Shown here: one piece after another, positions 1 to 9,352 of the stretch
Numbering within the stretch: the first letter of the stretch is position 1
How the letters are laid out: each line of letters opens with the position of its first letter
Assembly (NCBI RefSeq): GCF_900258475.1
Contig: NZ_LT984887.1
Coordinates: 319,303 to 383,302, forward strand
DNA length: 64,000 bases
From: Anaerococcus sp. Marseille-P3915
GTDB lineage: Bacteria; Bacillota; Clostridia; Tissierellales; Peptoniphilaceae
Reading direction: 5' to 3'
Program-made: the position numbers and the translations under genes
Notes under the pieces: model-generated
Seen by the model: the letters and a program-made list of their open reading frames with translations, nothing else
What the model was told of the DNA's origin: nothing
Databases searched by the model: none

Positions 1-67
1 AGACCAGCTATCAAATGTCAAGAGAAAATAAAAAATAATTAATCTTGTAATTTATGGCACATCAAAT

Positions 68-86
68 AAGCCTAAAAATTAGGCTT
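68..86 (-). terminator. Hairpin after IS110 transposase A
   Basis: AAGCCT and AGGCTT form a perfect stem 19 bp downstream of the transposase stop. The copy in element B is the same except for one loop base. The T-tract is weak, so it may be an end-of-element structure rather than a strong terminator. Confidence 0.5.
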
Positions 87-104
87 AGAAAAACTAAATA
101 ACAA

Positions 105-1280
105 CTAAATATTCGGTATGTAAGTTTTGTTATCTCTCAAAACAGCAAAAATAATGTTAGTAAGTTTTCTAGCAACTGCACCAATAGCTGTACCATGAGC
201 TTTACCCCTTTGTCTAAGCTTTTGATAATAAACAGACAAAGCAGGATCTTTAAAAGCAGCAACACTAGCAGCAAGCCAAATAGCACGTCTAAGATAAGGA
301 GAACCACGTTTAGAAATCTTAGTATCAGTAGCATTAAAATTGCCAGATTGCTTAACAGCAACATCTAAACCAGCATAAGCAACCAACTGATTAGCTCTCT
401 CAAAACGAGAAATATCACCAATTTCTGAGAAAATAGCAGCACCTAAGACATCACCAATACCGGTGATAGAAGTAATAACAGGGCATAAAGAATTAATCAT
501 AGAAGAAATTTCATCTTCAATATCAGCTATCTGATCTTCAAGAAAAGAAATTTGAGCAATAATCTGTTTAATTTGAAAAGAAAAAGACTTTAAAGCAAAC
601 TTAACACCAAAAGAATTAGAAGCCTTCTCTTGAATTTCTTTAGCCTTATCAATACCAAAGCGACCCTTACTACACTTAGACAACATCTTAGCAAGCTCAT
701 CAGCAGGAATAGAAATCATATCCTCAGGCAAAGGATACTTACTCAAAAGCTCCTTAGAAGCCACACCATAAATATTAGAAAAAAGCGAAGAATACTCAGG
801 GAAAACCTGATCTAAAATACAAACAAGCTTTCTCTTCCAATCAGAAGCTTCATCAACAAGAGCAAACCTGAACCTAGAAAGATTTCTTAAAGCAAAAGTA
901 TCCTCATCAGAAAAATGAGAAACAGAAAACTCACCGAACCTAAGAATTTGAGCAATAACAAAAGAATCAACAGAATCATTCTTAGTCTGTCTAATATACA
1001 TCTTTCTAAAAGCATCAGATTGAATAGGATTAATAACAATACAAGAAAAACCTAAATCAATTAAGAAAGAATAAAGCGAAAGCCAATAATGGCCAGTAGC
1101 TTCCATACCAATAATACAATTGTTAGAATCAATCGAAAAAGAGGAAATAAATTTCTGAAACTTCTCTAAACCCCTAATAGAATTAGAAAAAGAAAAGGAC
1201 TCAGAAACAAGTTTCCCATCAGAATCAATTATTGAGGCTTCGTGGTTGTTCTTTGCAATATCAACACCAATGTAAAACAT
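105..1280 (-). CDS. IS110-family transposase (copy A)
   Basis: A 391-aa DEDD-type transposase that cuts and rejoins DNA for the insertion sequence. The N-terminal RuvC-like domain starts with GVDIAK, followed by GMEATGHYW and KNDSVDS, which supply the acidic residues of the DEDD set. The C-terminal transposase_20 part contains ITGIGDVLGAAI and SKRGSPYLRRA, whose serine is the family's proposed second catalytic residue. I chose the start at MFYIGVD because AGGTGA lies 7 bases upstream. A longer reading frame begins 22 codons earlier but has no such site and adds unconserved sequence. About 88% identical by eye to copy B. Apparently intact and probably active or recently active. Confidence 0.93.
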   Translation of the reverse strand: MFYIGVDIAKNNHEASIIDSDGKLVSESFSFSNSIRGLEKFQKFISSFSIDSNNCIIGMEATGHYWLSLYSFLIDLGFSCIVINPIQSDAFRKMYIRQTKNDSVDSFVIAQILRFGEFSVSHFSDEDTFALRNLSRFRFALVDEASDWKRKLVCILDQVFPEYSSLFSNIYGVASKELLSKYPLPEDMISIPADELAKMLSKCSKGRFGIDKAKEIQEKASNSFGVKFALKSFSFQIKQIIAQISFLEDQIADIEDEISSMINSLCPVITSITGIGDVLGAAIFSEIGDISRFERANQLVAYAGLDVAVKQSGNFNATDTKISKRGSPYLRRAIWLAASVAAFKDPALSVYYQKLRQRGKAHGTAIGAVARKLTNIIFAVLRDNKTYIPNI

Positions 1281-1500
1281 AAAATCACCTAGCTTTAATA
1301 TAAATTTAGATAGAGAAAAGACCCTCAAGAACTTTACGACAATCAAACCTCGTTAGACATACAGCAACGAAATGTGCTATCCAGCTCATACTGATAAAGA
1401 CGTAAAGAAGAGGCGTAACCCTAAATTGGGAAGACTAGCTTCAAGGAGGTTAACTACGACCTCTATCTATACAATTATTATCCCATAAGAAAGTGGGATT
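1281..1500 (-). ncRNA. Candidate IS110 bridge RNA region (copy A)
   Basis: Non-coding sequence upstream of the transposase on the same strand, where IS110-group elements are known to encode their bridge RNA. It is highly conserved with copy B over 3021-3240. Positions 1428-1440 (GGGAAGACTAGCT) match the sequence at the left edge of element B (1733-1745, GGGAAGACCAGCT) with one difference, as expected of a guide that pairs with an element end. RNA ends and folding are not established here; the assignment rests on position, conservation and this match. Confidence 0.45.
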
Positions 1501-1553
1501 GAGAACAAAATGTAGTATTTATTACTACAACTATAATATACGAGGAGGTTAAA

Positions 1554-1703
1554 ATGCAAGCAATAAAAATTTATAGTATGAGAGTTGCTATGCTCTGTAG
1601 ACTTTATGAACTCAATTTAATAAATGATAAAGAATTCACCAAAATAAAGACTAGAATAGAAAAAGATTACAAGGAAATTGATAGAAAACAATTAATTTTA
1701 TGA
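1554..1703 (+). CDS. Small SHOCT-like protein next to recombinase
   Basis: A 49-aa ORF preceded by a strong site (CGAGGAGGTTAAA then ATG). The pattern LYELNLINDKEFTKIK resembles short SHOCT-type motifs, which are often encoded next to serine recombinases in Firmicutes mobile elements. The leader sequence is nearly identical to that of the recombinase gene at 3292, so the two genes were probably neighbours in one operon before IS110 copy B inserted between them. The function is unknown; it may regulate or assist the recombinase. Confidence 0.6.
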   Translation: MQAIKIYSMRVAMLCRLYELNLINDKEFTKIKTRIEKDYKEIDRKQLIL

Positions 1704-1804
1704 TAAAATAATACTGTAGAAAGACACAAAATGGGAAGACCAGCTATCAAATGTCAAGAAAAAATCAAAAAATAATTAATCTTGTAATTTACGGCACGTC
1801 AAAT

Positions 1805-1823
1805 AAGCCTAAAATTTAGGCTT
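1805..1823 (-). terminator. Hairpin after IS110 transposase B
   Basis: Stem AAGCCT/AGGCTT, as in copy A, 21 bp after the stop codon of the transposase. Confidence 0.5.
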
Positions 1824-1844
1824 AGAAATTATGAATTATGATAA

Positions 1845-3020
1845 CTAAATATTAGGGATATAAGCTTTGTTATCCCTTAAAACGGCAAATATTATGTTTG
1901 TTAGCTTTCTAGCAACTGCACCAATAGCTGTACCATGAGCCTTTCCTCTTTGTCTGAGTTTTTGATAATACAAGGATAAGGCAGGATCTTTAAATGCTGC
2001 AACATTAGCAGCAATCCAAATAGCACGTCTAAGATAAGGAGAACCACGTTTAGATATTTTAGTGTCAGTAGCATTGAAATTTCCTGATTGTTTAACTGCA
2101 ACATCTAAGCCTGCATAGGCAACTAATTGGCTAGCTTTTTCAAAACGTGAGATATCACCAATTTCTGAAAATATAGAAGCGCCTAATATATCGCCTATTC
2201 CTGTGATAGTTGTAATAACGGGACATAAATAATTTAGCATAGAAGAAATTTCTTCTTCAATATCTAATATTTGATCTTCTAGGAAAGAAATTTGATTAAT
2301 AATTTGTTTAATTTGAAAAGAAAAAGATTTTAAAGCAAACTTAATACCAAACGAATTAGAAGCCTTATCTTGAATTTCTTTTGCTTTATCAATACCAAAA
2401 CGACCTTTGCTACATTTTGATAAAAGTTCAGCAAGTTCATTAGCAGAAATAGAAAGAATATCCTCAGGTAAAGGATACTTACTCAAAAGCTCTTTAGAAG
2501 TAACACCATAAATATTAGAAAAAAGTGAAGAATATTCTGGAAATACCTGATCTAATATAGCAACAAGCTTTCTTTTCCAATCACTAACTTCATCAACAAG
2601 AGCAAACCTGTATCTAGAAAGATTTCTTAAAGCAAAAGTATCCTCATCAGAAAAATGAGAAACTGAAAACTCACCAAACCTTAAAATTTGAGCTATGATA
2701 AAGGAATCAACCGAATCATTCTTGGTTTTTCTAATATACATTTTTCTAAAGGCATCTGATTGAATAGGATTGATAGCAATGCAAGTAAATCCTAAATCAA
2801 TTAAGAAAGAATAAAGACTTACCCAATAATGACCTGTAGCTTCCATACCAATAATACAATTGTTAGATGAAAGAGAAAAAGAAGAAATAATTCTCTTAAA
2901 CTTTTCTAAACCTCTAACAGAATTAGAAAAGGAAAAAGAACCAGTAACAAGCTTTCCATTAGAATCAATAATAGAAGCTTCATGGTTATTCTTAGCAATA
3001 TCAATACCTACATAAAACAT
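1845..3020 (-). CDS. IS110-family transposase (copy B)
   Basis: A 391-aa DEDD transposase with the same motifs as copy A: GIDIAK, GMEATGHYW, KNDSVDS, ITGIGDILGASI and SKRGSPYLRRA. The start at MFYVGID is chosen for the AGGTGA site 7 bases upstream. Substitutions relative to copy A are scattered and mostly conservative, so both appear to be under selection as functional proteins. No frameshift or stop. Confidence 0.93.
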   Translation of the reverse strand: MFYVGIDIAKNNHEASIIDSNGKLVTGSFSFSNSVRGLEKFKRIISSFSLSSNNCIIGMEATGHYWVSLYSFLIDLGFTCIAINPIQSDAFRKMYIRKTKNDSVDSFIIAQILRFGEFSVSHFSDEDTFALRNLSRYRFALVDEVSDWKRKLVAILDQVFPEYSSLFSNIYGVTSKELLSKYPLPEDILSISANELAELLSKCSKGRFGIDKAKEIQDKASNSFGIKFALKSFSFQIKQIINQISFLEDQILDIEEEISSMLNYLCPVITTITGIGDILGASIFSEIGDISRFEKASQLVAYAGLDVAVKQSGNFNATDTKISKRGSPYLRRAIWIAANVAAFKDPALSLYYQKLRQRGKAHGTAIGAVARKLTNIIFAVLRDNKAYIPNI

Positions 3021-3240
3021 AAAATCACCTAACTCTAATATAAATTTAGATAGAGAAAGACCCCTCAGGAACTTTACGACAATCAAACCTCGTTAGACAT
3101 ACAGCAACAAAATGTGCTATCCAGCTCATACTGATAAGGACGTAAAGTAGAGGCGTAACCCTTCCGCGGGAAGACAAGCTTCAAGGAGGTGAACTACGAC
3201 CTCTATCTATACAATTATTATCCCATAAGAAAATGGGATT
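3021..3240 (-). ncRNA. Candidate IS110 bridge RNA region (copy B)
   Basis: Conserved non-coding 5' region corresponding to 1281-1500. Positions 3168-3180 (GGGAAGACAAGCT) again match the element-end sequence with one difference. Just before it the two copies diverge (CTAAATT in A, CTTCCGC in B) inside an otherwise conserved stretch, which is where a programmable guide loop would be expected to vary. Confidence 0.45.
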
Positions 3241-3291
3241 GAGAATAAATTGTAGTGTTTTTACTACATCTCCAATATACGAGGAGGTAAA

Positions 3292-5064
3292 ATGAATACT
3301 AAAGTAAAATTAATAAAAGCTTCAAATACAGGAGCAAGAAATAGAAATGCACTAGATTTAGATTTAAAACGTGTTGCAGCATATTGTCGAGTAAGTACAG
3401 ATAGTAAAGACCAACTTGAATCATATAAATCGCAAGTTGATTATTACACAAATCTAATAAAAAGTAATAAGAACTGGACTTTGGCTGGTATATACGCAGA
3501 TGAAGCAACCACAGGAACAACTGCAACTAAAAGAGCAGATTTCATGAGACTAATAAGTGATTGCCAAAATGGAGATATAGACATGATAATAACAAAATCT
3601 ATATCAAGATTTGATAGAAATACATTAGATACCTTAAAGTATGTAAGACTATTAAAGGAAAACAATGTTGGTGTAGTATTTGAAGAAGAAAATATAGATA
3701 CTTTGACAATGGATGGAGAGCTATTATTAACAATATTAAGTTCAGTAGCTCAACAAGAAGTAGAAAATACCTCAGCCCATGTAAAAAAAGGACTGAAAAT
3801 GAAAATGGAAAAGGGGGAGCTTATTGGTTTTCAAGGTTGTCTTGGCTACGACTATGACCCTACAACAAAAACTATATCTATAAATGAAGAGGAAGCTAAA
3901 ATTGTTAGATACATCTTTAAAAGATATCTAGAGGGCAACGGTGGCTCAGTCATTGGTAGAGAACTAGAAGAACAAGGTTATCTCACTCCTAGAGGTAAAA
4001 CAAAATGGTCTGACACTACAGTGTTAGGAATAATTAAGAATGAAAAGTATATTGGCGATATACTAATGGGAAAGACCTTTACAGTTGATCCAATAACAAA
4101 AAGAAGACTAGCAAATTTTGGAGAATCTGATAAATATCACATTGAAAATCATCACGAGCCAATTATATCAAAAGAAGATTTTGAAAAGGCACAAGAGATT
4201 AGACTCAGAAGAGCACAAAACAGAAACACTATTGCTAACAAGGATAGAAAAAGAGAAAAACTATCAAGGCAATATGCTTTTTCAAGTATGCTGGAATGTG
4301 GATTTTGTGGCGAAATACTGTCAAGAAGAACTTGGCACACAAGTTCAATTTACAAAAAAATTAATTGGCAGTGTGTAAGGTCAACAAAAAGAGGTAAAAA
4401 ATATTGCCCTCATTCAAAGGGAATACAAGAAGCGGCAATAGAAAAAGCTTTTGTTGAAAGCTATAGGCAATTATGCCATGCAGATTCAACAGTAATAGAT
4501 GACTTTTTAAAAATTGTTGAAGAAGAAATAAATGATAATACTTTAGTCAAGGATCTGAAAAAGATAGAAAGTCAATTAAATAGAATCATTAGTCAAGAAA
4601 GAAAGTTAGTTGATCTTCATTTGGAGGATAGTATAGACGAAGAAGTTTATGCTAAAAAGTATAAAAAACTAACAAAACAAAAAGAAGAATTAGTTGATGA
4701 AAAGAAAACATTGGAACTAACGATAAAAGATGAAGACTCTATTAAAGAAAGATTAAAGCAATTTAAAAAGGTCTTAGAAAACAAAGAAATTATAGAGGAA
4801 TTTAACAGAACAGTATTTGAAAGCATAGTTGATAAAGTTGTGGTGGGCAGAATTGACAAAGACGGAAAAGTTCATCCTTATGACTTAACATTCTATTTCA
4901 AAACAGGAGTTAAAGATAGTCAAGATTCTAATAATTTTAAAGATAAAAGAAAGAATGCCAAAGACAATGACATTAATAAATTGTGTTCCTACAAGAATGA
5001 CGAGGATAAAAAATTATGTCCCCAATCAAAAGACAACGCATTTAGAGGCAATTGCTTTACTTGA
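3292..5064 (+). CDS. Large serine recombinase (resolvase/invertase family)
   Basis: A 590-aa site-specific recombinase that integrates or excises a mobile element. The N-terminal catalytic domain (about residues 27-170) has YCRVSTD with Ser35 as the expected nucleophile, and ITKSISRFDRN. The recombinase domain follows (about 190-300; YIFKRYLEGNG, KWSDTTVLGIIKNEKYIGD). A zinc ribbon (LECGFCG ... QCV ... KYCPHS) comes next, then a coiled coil near 420-510. The start follows CGAGGAGGTAAA. The gene has lost its original upstream neighbourhood to an IS110 insertion. The element it serves cannot be delimited, since its other end lies outside the window. Confidence 0.92.
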   Translation: MNTKVKLIKASNTGARNRNALDLDLKRVAAYCRVSTDSKDQLESYKSQVDYYTNLIKSNKNWTLAGIYADEATTGTTATKRADFMRLISDCQNGDIDMIITKSISRFDRNTLDTLKYVRLLKENNVGVVFEEENIDTLTMDGELLLTILSSVAQQEVENTSAHVKKGLKMKMEKGELIGFQGCLGYDYDPTTKTISINEEEAKIVRYIFKRYLEGNGGSVIGRELEEQGYLTPRGKTKWSDTTVLGIIKNEKYIGDILMGKTFTVDPITKRRLANFGESDKYHIENHHEPIISKEDFEKAQEIRLRRAQNRNTIANKDRKREKLSRQYAFSSMLECGFCGEILSRRTWHTSSIYKKINWQCVRSTKRGKKYCPHSKGIQEAAIEKAFVESYRQLCHADSTVIDDFLKIVEEEINDNTLVKDLKKIESQLNRIISQERKLVDLHLEDSIDEEVYAKKYKKLTKQKEELVDEKKTLELTIKDEDSIKERLKQFKKVLENKEIIEEFNRTVFESIVDKVVVGRIDKDGKVHPYDLTFYFKTGVKDSQDSNNFKDKRKNAKDNDINKLCSYKNDEDKKLCPQSKDNAFRGNCFT

Positions 5065-5076
5065 GAGGAGCTAGGA

Positions 5077-5337
5077 ATGGATATATATAAAATATTATTT
5101 TTTGCCTTAATAATTCTTGTTCTGGCTATTTATATTCTTTTAATAGTTAGAAAAAATAAAAATAAAGATCTTATAGCAGCGAGTACAGAAGATAATAATT
5201 ATATGACTGAAGGCATGACTATAGGAATGTGCTTGGGAATGGCTATCTCAATGCTTATAGATGCTGATAATATGGCGATTGGCTTATCTATTGGTATGAT
5301 GCTAGGCATGGTAATTGGGATGAACATTAAGAAATGA
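5077..5337 (+). CDS. Small two-region membrane protein
   Basis: An 86-aa protein 12 bp after the recombinase, with ribosome binding site GAGGAG. One clear N-terminal transmembrane helix is followed by a short charged linker. A Gly/Met-rich hydrophobic half follows, with repeated GM and GMxxGM patterns (IGMCLGMAISM, IGMMLGMVIGM), suggesting tightly packed helices. Probably co-transcribed with the recombinase. No function recognised. Confidence 0.6.
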   Translation: MDIYKILFFALIILVLAIYILLIVRKNKNKDLIAASTEDNNYMTEGMTIGMCLGMAISMLIDADNMAIGLSIGMMLGMVIGMNIKK

Positions 5338-5355
5338 TTTAAGCGAGGTGCGCTT

Positions 5356-6252
5356 ATGTATGATATTTATATTCAATTAGCTATATTTTTGGCCTTTGTC
5401 TTTGTCCTTAAAATGTTCTTGCCCAAAATAAAAGGCCACATGGGTGAATCTATAGTTAAAATTAAACTTAATAGCCTAGATAAGGAAAAATATAAGGTGA
5501 TTAATAATTTAGTATTAGAAAATGCAGGAGGGACTACAAAGTCTACCCAAATTGATCATCTTGTAGTATCAACTTATGGGATTTTTTCTATAGAAACTAA
5601 AAACTATAAGGGCTGGATATATGGGTCTGAATTTGGCAAAAACTGGACTCAAAACATTTATGGTAACAAGAAAACTTTCATGAATCCAATCTTACAAAAT
5701 TACGCCCATATAAAGGCTGTAGAAAATATTTTAAAAGATTTGTATCCTAATATGAAATACTTTTCTATTATAGCCTTTTCTCCAGAAGCAGAAATTAAAG
5801 TAAAGCTTAAGGAATCTGTAGTTTGTAAGATGTCGCAGGTCTCAAAAGAAATAGAAAAATTATCTAATGAAGATATAATCGATAAAGATGAATTAGAAAA
5901 GATTTTAGAAATAATCCAGGGAAATAGGCTAAATATAAGCAACAGAGACCATGTTAAAAACATAAAAGAAGCTAAGAAAAATAAGCTTAAAACCCAAACA
6001 GGTTCTACAAGCGAGACAAAAAAATCCCCAAGTAAGAAGATTGAAAAATCGGAAGAATCAAAATCTAAAATAACAAAGGAAGAGGTTAAAGAGAAGGAAG
6101 CTAAGCTAGATATGAAAAAAGAAAAGAATGAAAGTATCAAGCTTTGCCCAAAATGCGGAAGTCCTCTTGAAATAAGAACTGGTAGATATGGATCTTTTCT
6201 AGGCTGTACTAATTATCCAACTTGTACTTATGTGGAAAGTATTAAGGCATAA
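5356..6252 (+). CDS. NERD-domain protein with C-terminal zinc ribbon
   Basis: A 298-aa protein. An N-terminal membrane helix (residues 5-22) is followed by a NERD (nuclease-related) domain, about residues 28-190. Motifs seen are GHMGE, TQIDHLVVSTYGIFSIETKNYKGWIYG and NPILQNYAHIKA, which carry the expected acidic and lysine positions of a PD-(D/E)xK-like fold. A long lysine/glutamate-rich linker leads to a topoisomerase-type C4 zinc ribbon (LCPKCGSPLEIRTGRYG ... GCTNYPTC). The combination implies DNA binding and possibly cleavage near the membrane. The biological role of NERD proteins is poorly known. Start follows CGAGGTGCGCTT. Confidence 0.8.
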   Translation: MYDIYIQLAIFLAFVFVLKMFLPKIKGHMGESIVKIKLNSLDKEKYKVINNLVLENAGGTTKSTQIDHLVVSTYGIFSIETKNYKGWIYGSEFGKNWTQNIYGNKKTFMNPILQNYAHIKAVENILKDLYPNMKYFSIIAFSPEAEIKVKLKESVVCKMSQVSKEIEKLSNEDIIDKDELEKILEIIQGNRLNISNRDHVKNIKEAKKNKLKTQTGSTSETKKSPSKKIEKSEESKSKITKEEVKEKEAKLDMKKEKNESIKLCPKCGSPLEIRTGRYGSFLGCTNYPTCTYVESIKA

Positions 6253-6372
6253 TTTTTTATAAGATAGCTTGTAATTTTAGTTGTGATACTATTAAATTAA
6301 AAAGATTTGTTGACTGAATAAATCCATTTATTCTCAAAAAAACTTTGCAACATATCATATATAAGAAATTTA

Positions 6373-6400
6373 AGTCCGGTTTTTAAACTGGATTTTTATT
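6373..6400 (+). terminator. Intrinsic terminator before the catalase gene
   Basis: Ten-base-pair stem (AGTCCGGTTT with AAACTGGATT, two G-U pairs) followed by TTTTATTTAT. It closes the recombinase/NERD transcription unit. The rest of 6253-6472 holds no gene, and no promoter could be assigned with confidence. Confidence 0.7.
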
Positions 6401-6472
6401 TATCTATTTTCGCATACTTTGATGGAAAATGGGTAAACACTAATTGAGAGAGTAAATTAATAGGAGGAAAAT

Positions 6473-8602
6473 ATGGCAAAAAAGAATGATAAAGGTCAAC
6501 ATGATTTTATTAAAGCACCTTTGACACCAAAAGGAGCTGAAAAGGTAAAACCTGTTAAGGATAATGCCAAGATTAAAGATTTGGAAAAAAATAAGGTTGA
6601 TAATAAGGGGAAGGCTTTTACAACCAATAAGGGCCTAAAGATGGCTGAAGATGAATTTTCCCTTAAGGCTGGCAGGAGAGGACCTACTCTTCTTGAAGAC
6701 TTTCATCTAAGAGAAAAAATCATGCACTTTGACCATGAGAGAATTCCTGAAAGAATTGTCCACGCTCGTGGTGTAGGTGCCCATGGGATTTTTAAATCTA
6801 CCAAGGATATGAGTAAGTACACAAAAGCATGCCTATTTTCAGGCCATAACAAAGAAACCCCATTATTTTCAAGGATATCTACTGTAGCAGGCTTTAGGGG
6901 CTCTACAGATACACCTCGTGATGTGCGTGGTTTTGCTATAAAATTTTATACCGAAGAAGGAAATTATGACATAGTTGGAAATAATGTGCCAGTATTTATT
7001 ATCCAAGATGCAATAAAATTCCCAGATTTTGTCCATGCTGTTAAACCAGAACCAGATACAGAAGTACCTCAAGCCCAATCAGCCCACGATACTTTTTGGG
7101 ATTTTGTAACTCGTAACCAAGAGTCCGCTCATATGGTTATGTGGCAAATGAGTGATAGGGCAATTCCTTTAAGTCTACGCATGGTTGATGGTTTTGGAGT
7201 CCATACTTTTAGATGGATAAATAAAGAAGGTAAGGCATGCTTTGTTAGATATCAATGGAACCCACAACTAGGAGTCCACTCTAGAGTATGGGATGAAACC
7301 TTAAAGGTATCTGGTAATGATCCAGATAGTCAAAGAAAAGATATGTATGATGCCATTGATGAAGGCTCTTACCCAGTTTGGGATTTCTGTGTCCAAATTC
7401 TTCCTGTTGAAAAAGAGCATGACTTCCCATTTGATATCCTAGATCCAACTAAGGTTTGGCCAGAAGAAGATATTCCAAAGGTAAAAATTGGGGAAATGAT
7501 CTTTAATAGAAATGTAGATAATTACTTTGCAGAAACAGAGCAAGTTGCTTTTAATCCAGGCAATGTAATACCTGGTATTGATTTTTCAAATGACCCACTA
7601 TTACAAGGCAGACTTTTCTCCTACACAGATACTCAGTTATTAAGGCTGGGTGGACCAAATTTTGCACAAATTCCAATAAATAGACCAGTAGTTGGAGTCC
7701 ACAATAACCAAAGAGATGGCTGGCACCAACATATGATAAATAAGGGCCCAGTAGCTTATCATAAATCAACTATAGATGACCAATCTCCATATTATGAAAG
7801 CCCAGAAAATGGTGGCTATGAACATTATCAAGAAAAAATTGATGGCCAAGTTATAAAGGCAAGAGATGATAGTTTTAGAGACCACTTTAGCCAGGCTACA
7901 GCCTTCTATAAGTCAATTAGTAAGGTTGAGCAAGAACATATTATAAATGCCTTTTCTTTTGAACTATCAAAGGTCCAAAGGGAAGAAATTAGGCAAAATG
8001 TTGTAGATATGTTTGCAAACGTTGATATGAAAATGGCAGAAGAAATTGCTAAAAATATTGGTGCAGATAAGCCAGACGCTGATCGTGGCTTTGATCCTGT
8101 TGGCCTTAAGCCAAGTAAGGAAGCTAAGAAAGTAAAGATGCCAGAATTTGCTCAAGCTAACACAATCTTTAAGCCAGATACCTTAAAAGTTGGTATTTAT
8201 TCTGATGATGATGATGATGATTTTGACTTTAAATCTCTTGTAAAGAAGATAAAAGATAATAAGGCTAAGGCAGAAATTATCCAAGGCAATCTTAAGGATA
8301 CTAAAGATGGACAAAAGGTAGACCATAGGTATGAGACAATCCATCCAGTTTTAGAAGATGCTCTCATAGTTGTAGTTCCTGAAAAACCTTCTAAAGATTT
8401 TAGTAAAAATGTTGGTGAATTTGTAGATGAAACTTTCAAACACTATAAACCAATATGGTTAATAGGAGATCCTGAGGCAATCTTAGATAAGGAGCAACAG
8501 AAGGCTCCTGGAGTCATTGTAAGTAAGGACATGAAGGAAATTGATAAGTTTATAGAAAACTTAACTAAGCAAAGATTCTGGGATAGGGATGGTTCAATAT
8601 AG
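6473..8602 (+). CDS. katE: Large-subunit catalase (HPII/KatE type)
   Basis: A 709-aa haem catalase that dismutates hydrogen peroxide to water and oxygen. The active-site His is in [11 protein letters not shown] (residue 97), the distal Asn in IVGNNVPVF, and the proximal Tyr in [16 protein letters not shown] (near residue 384). The extended N-terminus and the extra C-terminal flavodoxin/DJ-1-like domain (about residues 560-709, after an aspartate run) are typical of HPII-like long catalases, which run to about 750 aa. The start follows TAGGAGGAAAAT. It is flanked by terminators on both sides, so it is monocistronic. Unusual for an obligate anaerobe, and it needs haem. Confidence 0.95.
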   Translation: MAKKNDKGQHDFIKAPLTPKGAEKVKPVKDNAKIKDLEKNKVDNKGKAFTTNKGLKMAEDEFSLKAGRRGPTLLEDFHLREKIMHFDHERIPERIVHARGVGAHGIFKSTKDMSKYTKACLFSGHNKETPLFSRISTVAGFRGSTDTPRDVRGFAIKFYTEEGNYDIVGNNVPVFIIQDAIKFPDFVHAVKPEPDTEVPQAQSAHDTFWDFVTRNQESAHMVMWQMSDRAIPLSLRMVDGFGVHTFRWINKEGKACFVRYQWNPQLGVHSRVWDETLKVSGNDPDSQRKDMYDAIDEGSYPVWDFCVQILPVEKEHDFPFDILDPTKVWPEEDIPKVKIGEMIFNRNVDNYFAETEQVAFNPGNVIPGIDFSNDPLLQGRLFSYTDTQLLRLGGPNFAQIPINRPVVGVHNNQRDGWHQHMINKGPVAYHKSTIDDQSPYYESPENGGYEHYQEKIDGQVIKARDDSFRDHFSQATAFYKSISKVEQEHIINAFSFELSKVQREEIRQNVVDMFANVDMKMAEEIAKNIGADKPDADRGFDPVGLKPSKEAKKVKMPEFAQANTIFKPDTLKVGIYSDDDDDDFDFKSLVKKIKDNKAKAEIIQGNLKDTKDGQKVDHRYETIHPVLEDALIVVVPEKPSKDFSKNVGEFVDETFKHYKPIWLIGDPEAILDKEQQKAPGVIVSKDMKEIDKFIENLTKQRFWDRDGSI

Positions 8603-8608
8603 GTTATA

Positions 8609-8641
8609 GGGCTTGGGATTTCCCAAGCTCTTCTACATATT
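8609..8641 (+). terminator. Terminator after catalase
   Basis: Strong stem GGGCTTGGGA/TCCCAAGCTC with a tight loop, 7 bp after the stop codon, followed by a T-rich tail. Confidence 0.8.
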
Positions 8642-8692
8642 TTAAAAAGTATTAATTATATTAGGTTAATCTGTAGAATTCGAAAGGGTAAT

Positions 8693-9334
8693 ATGGTTTT
8701 TAAAAACACAGTTAGGAAATTTTTTATAGAAGATGGTAGTCATGACCTTTTTTGGTTTATATTTGGCTTGGTATTTTTATTTATTTTTACATTTTTAATG
8801 ATGCCTAAATGGATATTCTGTCTGGGAATTGGAGTTCTCACAAGTTCAATTTTTAGATATATTACAACAGATGGTCTTTTTTATAAAGAATTTAAAAATT
8901 TAGACAATAGAAATAAAAGATTTGATTACATACTTAGTAAAAATATTTTTACCCTTTTATTTCTTGCGGTTTTTATTTTGATATTATATTTTTTAGTGGT
9001 TGTAGGAGATAAATTTGCCTTGACAAGTTATAGTGATTTTAACTTTAAATTAGTTTTTAAATTTATCATATATATACTAGCTAGCGAAAATATAATTTTA
9101 ATTTTTAGTCATAACATGATTCCCAATTATAAATCAGGAAATATAAGAAATATTAATAAAGATATAGAAGTTGGAATGAAAAATTTAAAAACTATGATAC
9201 CTTCTTTGCTTGTAAATATAATCTTACTTATTTTGATTTTTATATACAGAATGAACTTAAATATTGTTGCAGGAATCTTATATTTATTTGTTTCTACAGT
9301 TTTATTCAGCATCAATAAAAGATTGAGTTTTTAG
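8693..9334 (+). CDS. Multi-pass membrane protein of unknown function
   Basis: A 213-aa protein with about six hydrophobic segments (near residues 20-40, 42-58, 83-105, 118-145, 165-182 and 186-205) separated by short basic loops. No recognised motif. The start follows GAAAGGGTAAT. It is followed 18 bp later by another membrane protein, so the two may form a pair. The function is not inferable from sequence. Confidence 0.65.
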   Translation: MVFKNTVRKFFIEDGSHDLFWFIFGLVFLFIFTFLMMPKWIFCLGIGVLTSSIFRYITTDGLFYKEFKNLDNRNKRFDYILSKNIFTLLFLAVFILILYFLVVVGDKFALTSYSDFNFKLVFKFIIYILASENIILIFSHNMIPNYKSGNIRNINKDIEVGMKNLKTMIPSLLVNIILLILIFIYRMNLNIVAGILYLFVSTVLFSINKRLSF

Positions 9335-9352
9335 TAAATTGATAGTAGGGAT

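Larger units (their letters stand above)
1..1550 (-). mobile_element. IS110-family element, copy A
   Basis: One transposase on the minus strand, with a terminator-like hairpin after it and about 270 bp of non-coding sequence before it. The same layout and close sequence similarity recur 1.74 kb to the right. The left boundary is not visible because the window begins inside or exactly at the element end. Similarity with copy B on the right runs up to the ribosome binding site of the following gene, so the exact right boundary is uncertain. IS110 elements lack typical terminal inverted repeats, which is consistent with none being obvious. Confidence 0.75.
1733..3288 (-). mobile_element. IS110-family element, copy B
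   Basis: Second element, same orientation and layout as copy A, offset by 1740 bp. It sits between the small ORF (ending at 1703) and the serine recombinase (starting at 3292). The left end is placed at GGGAAGACCAGCT, where similarity to the start of copy A begins. The right end is uncertain by tens of bases because similarity continues into the recombinase leader. The two copies differ throughout, so this is not a very recent tandem duplication. Confidence 0.75.
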
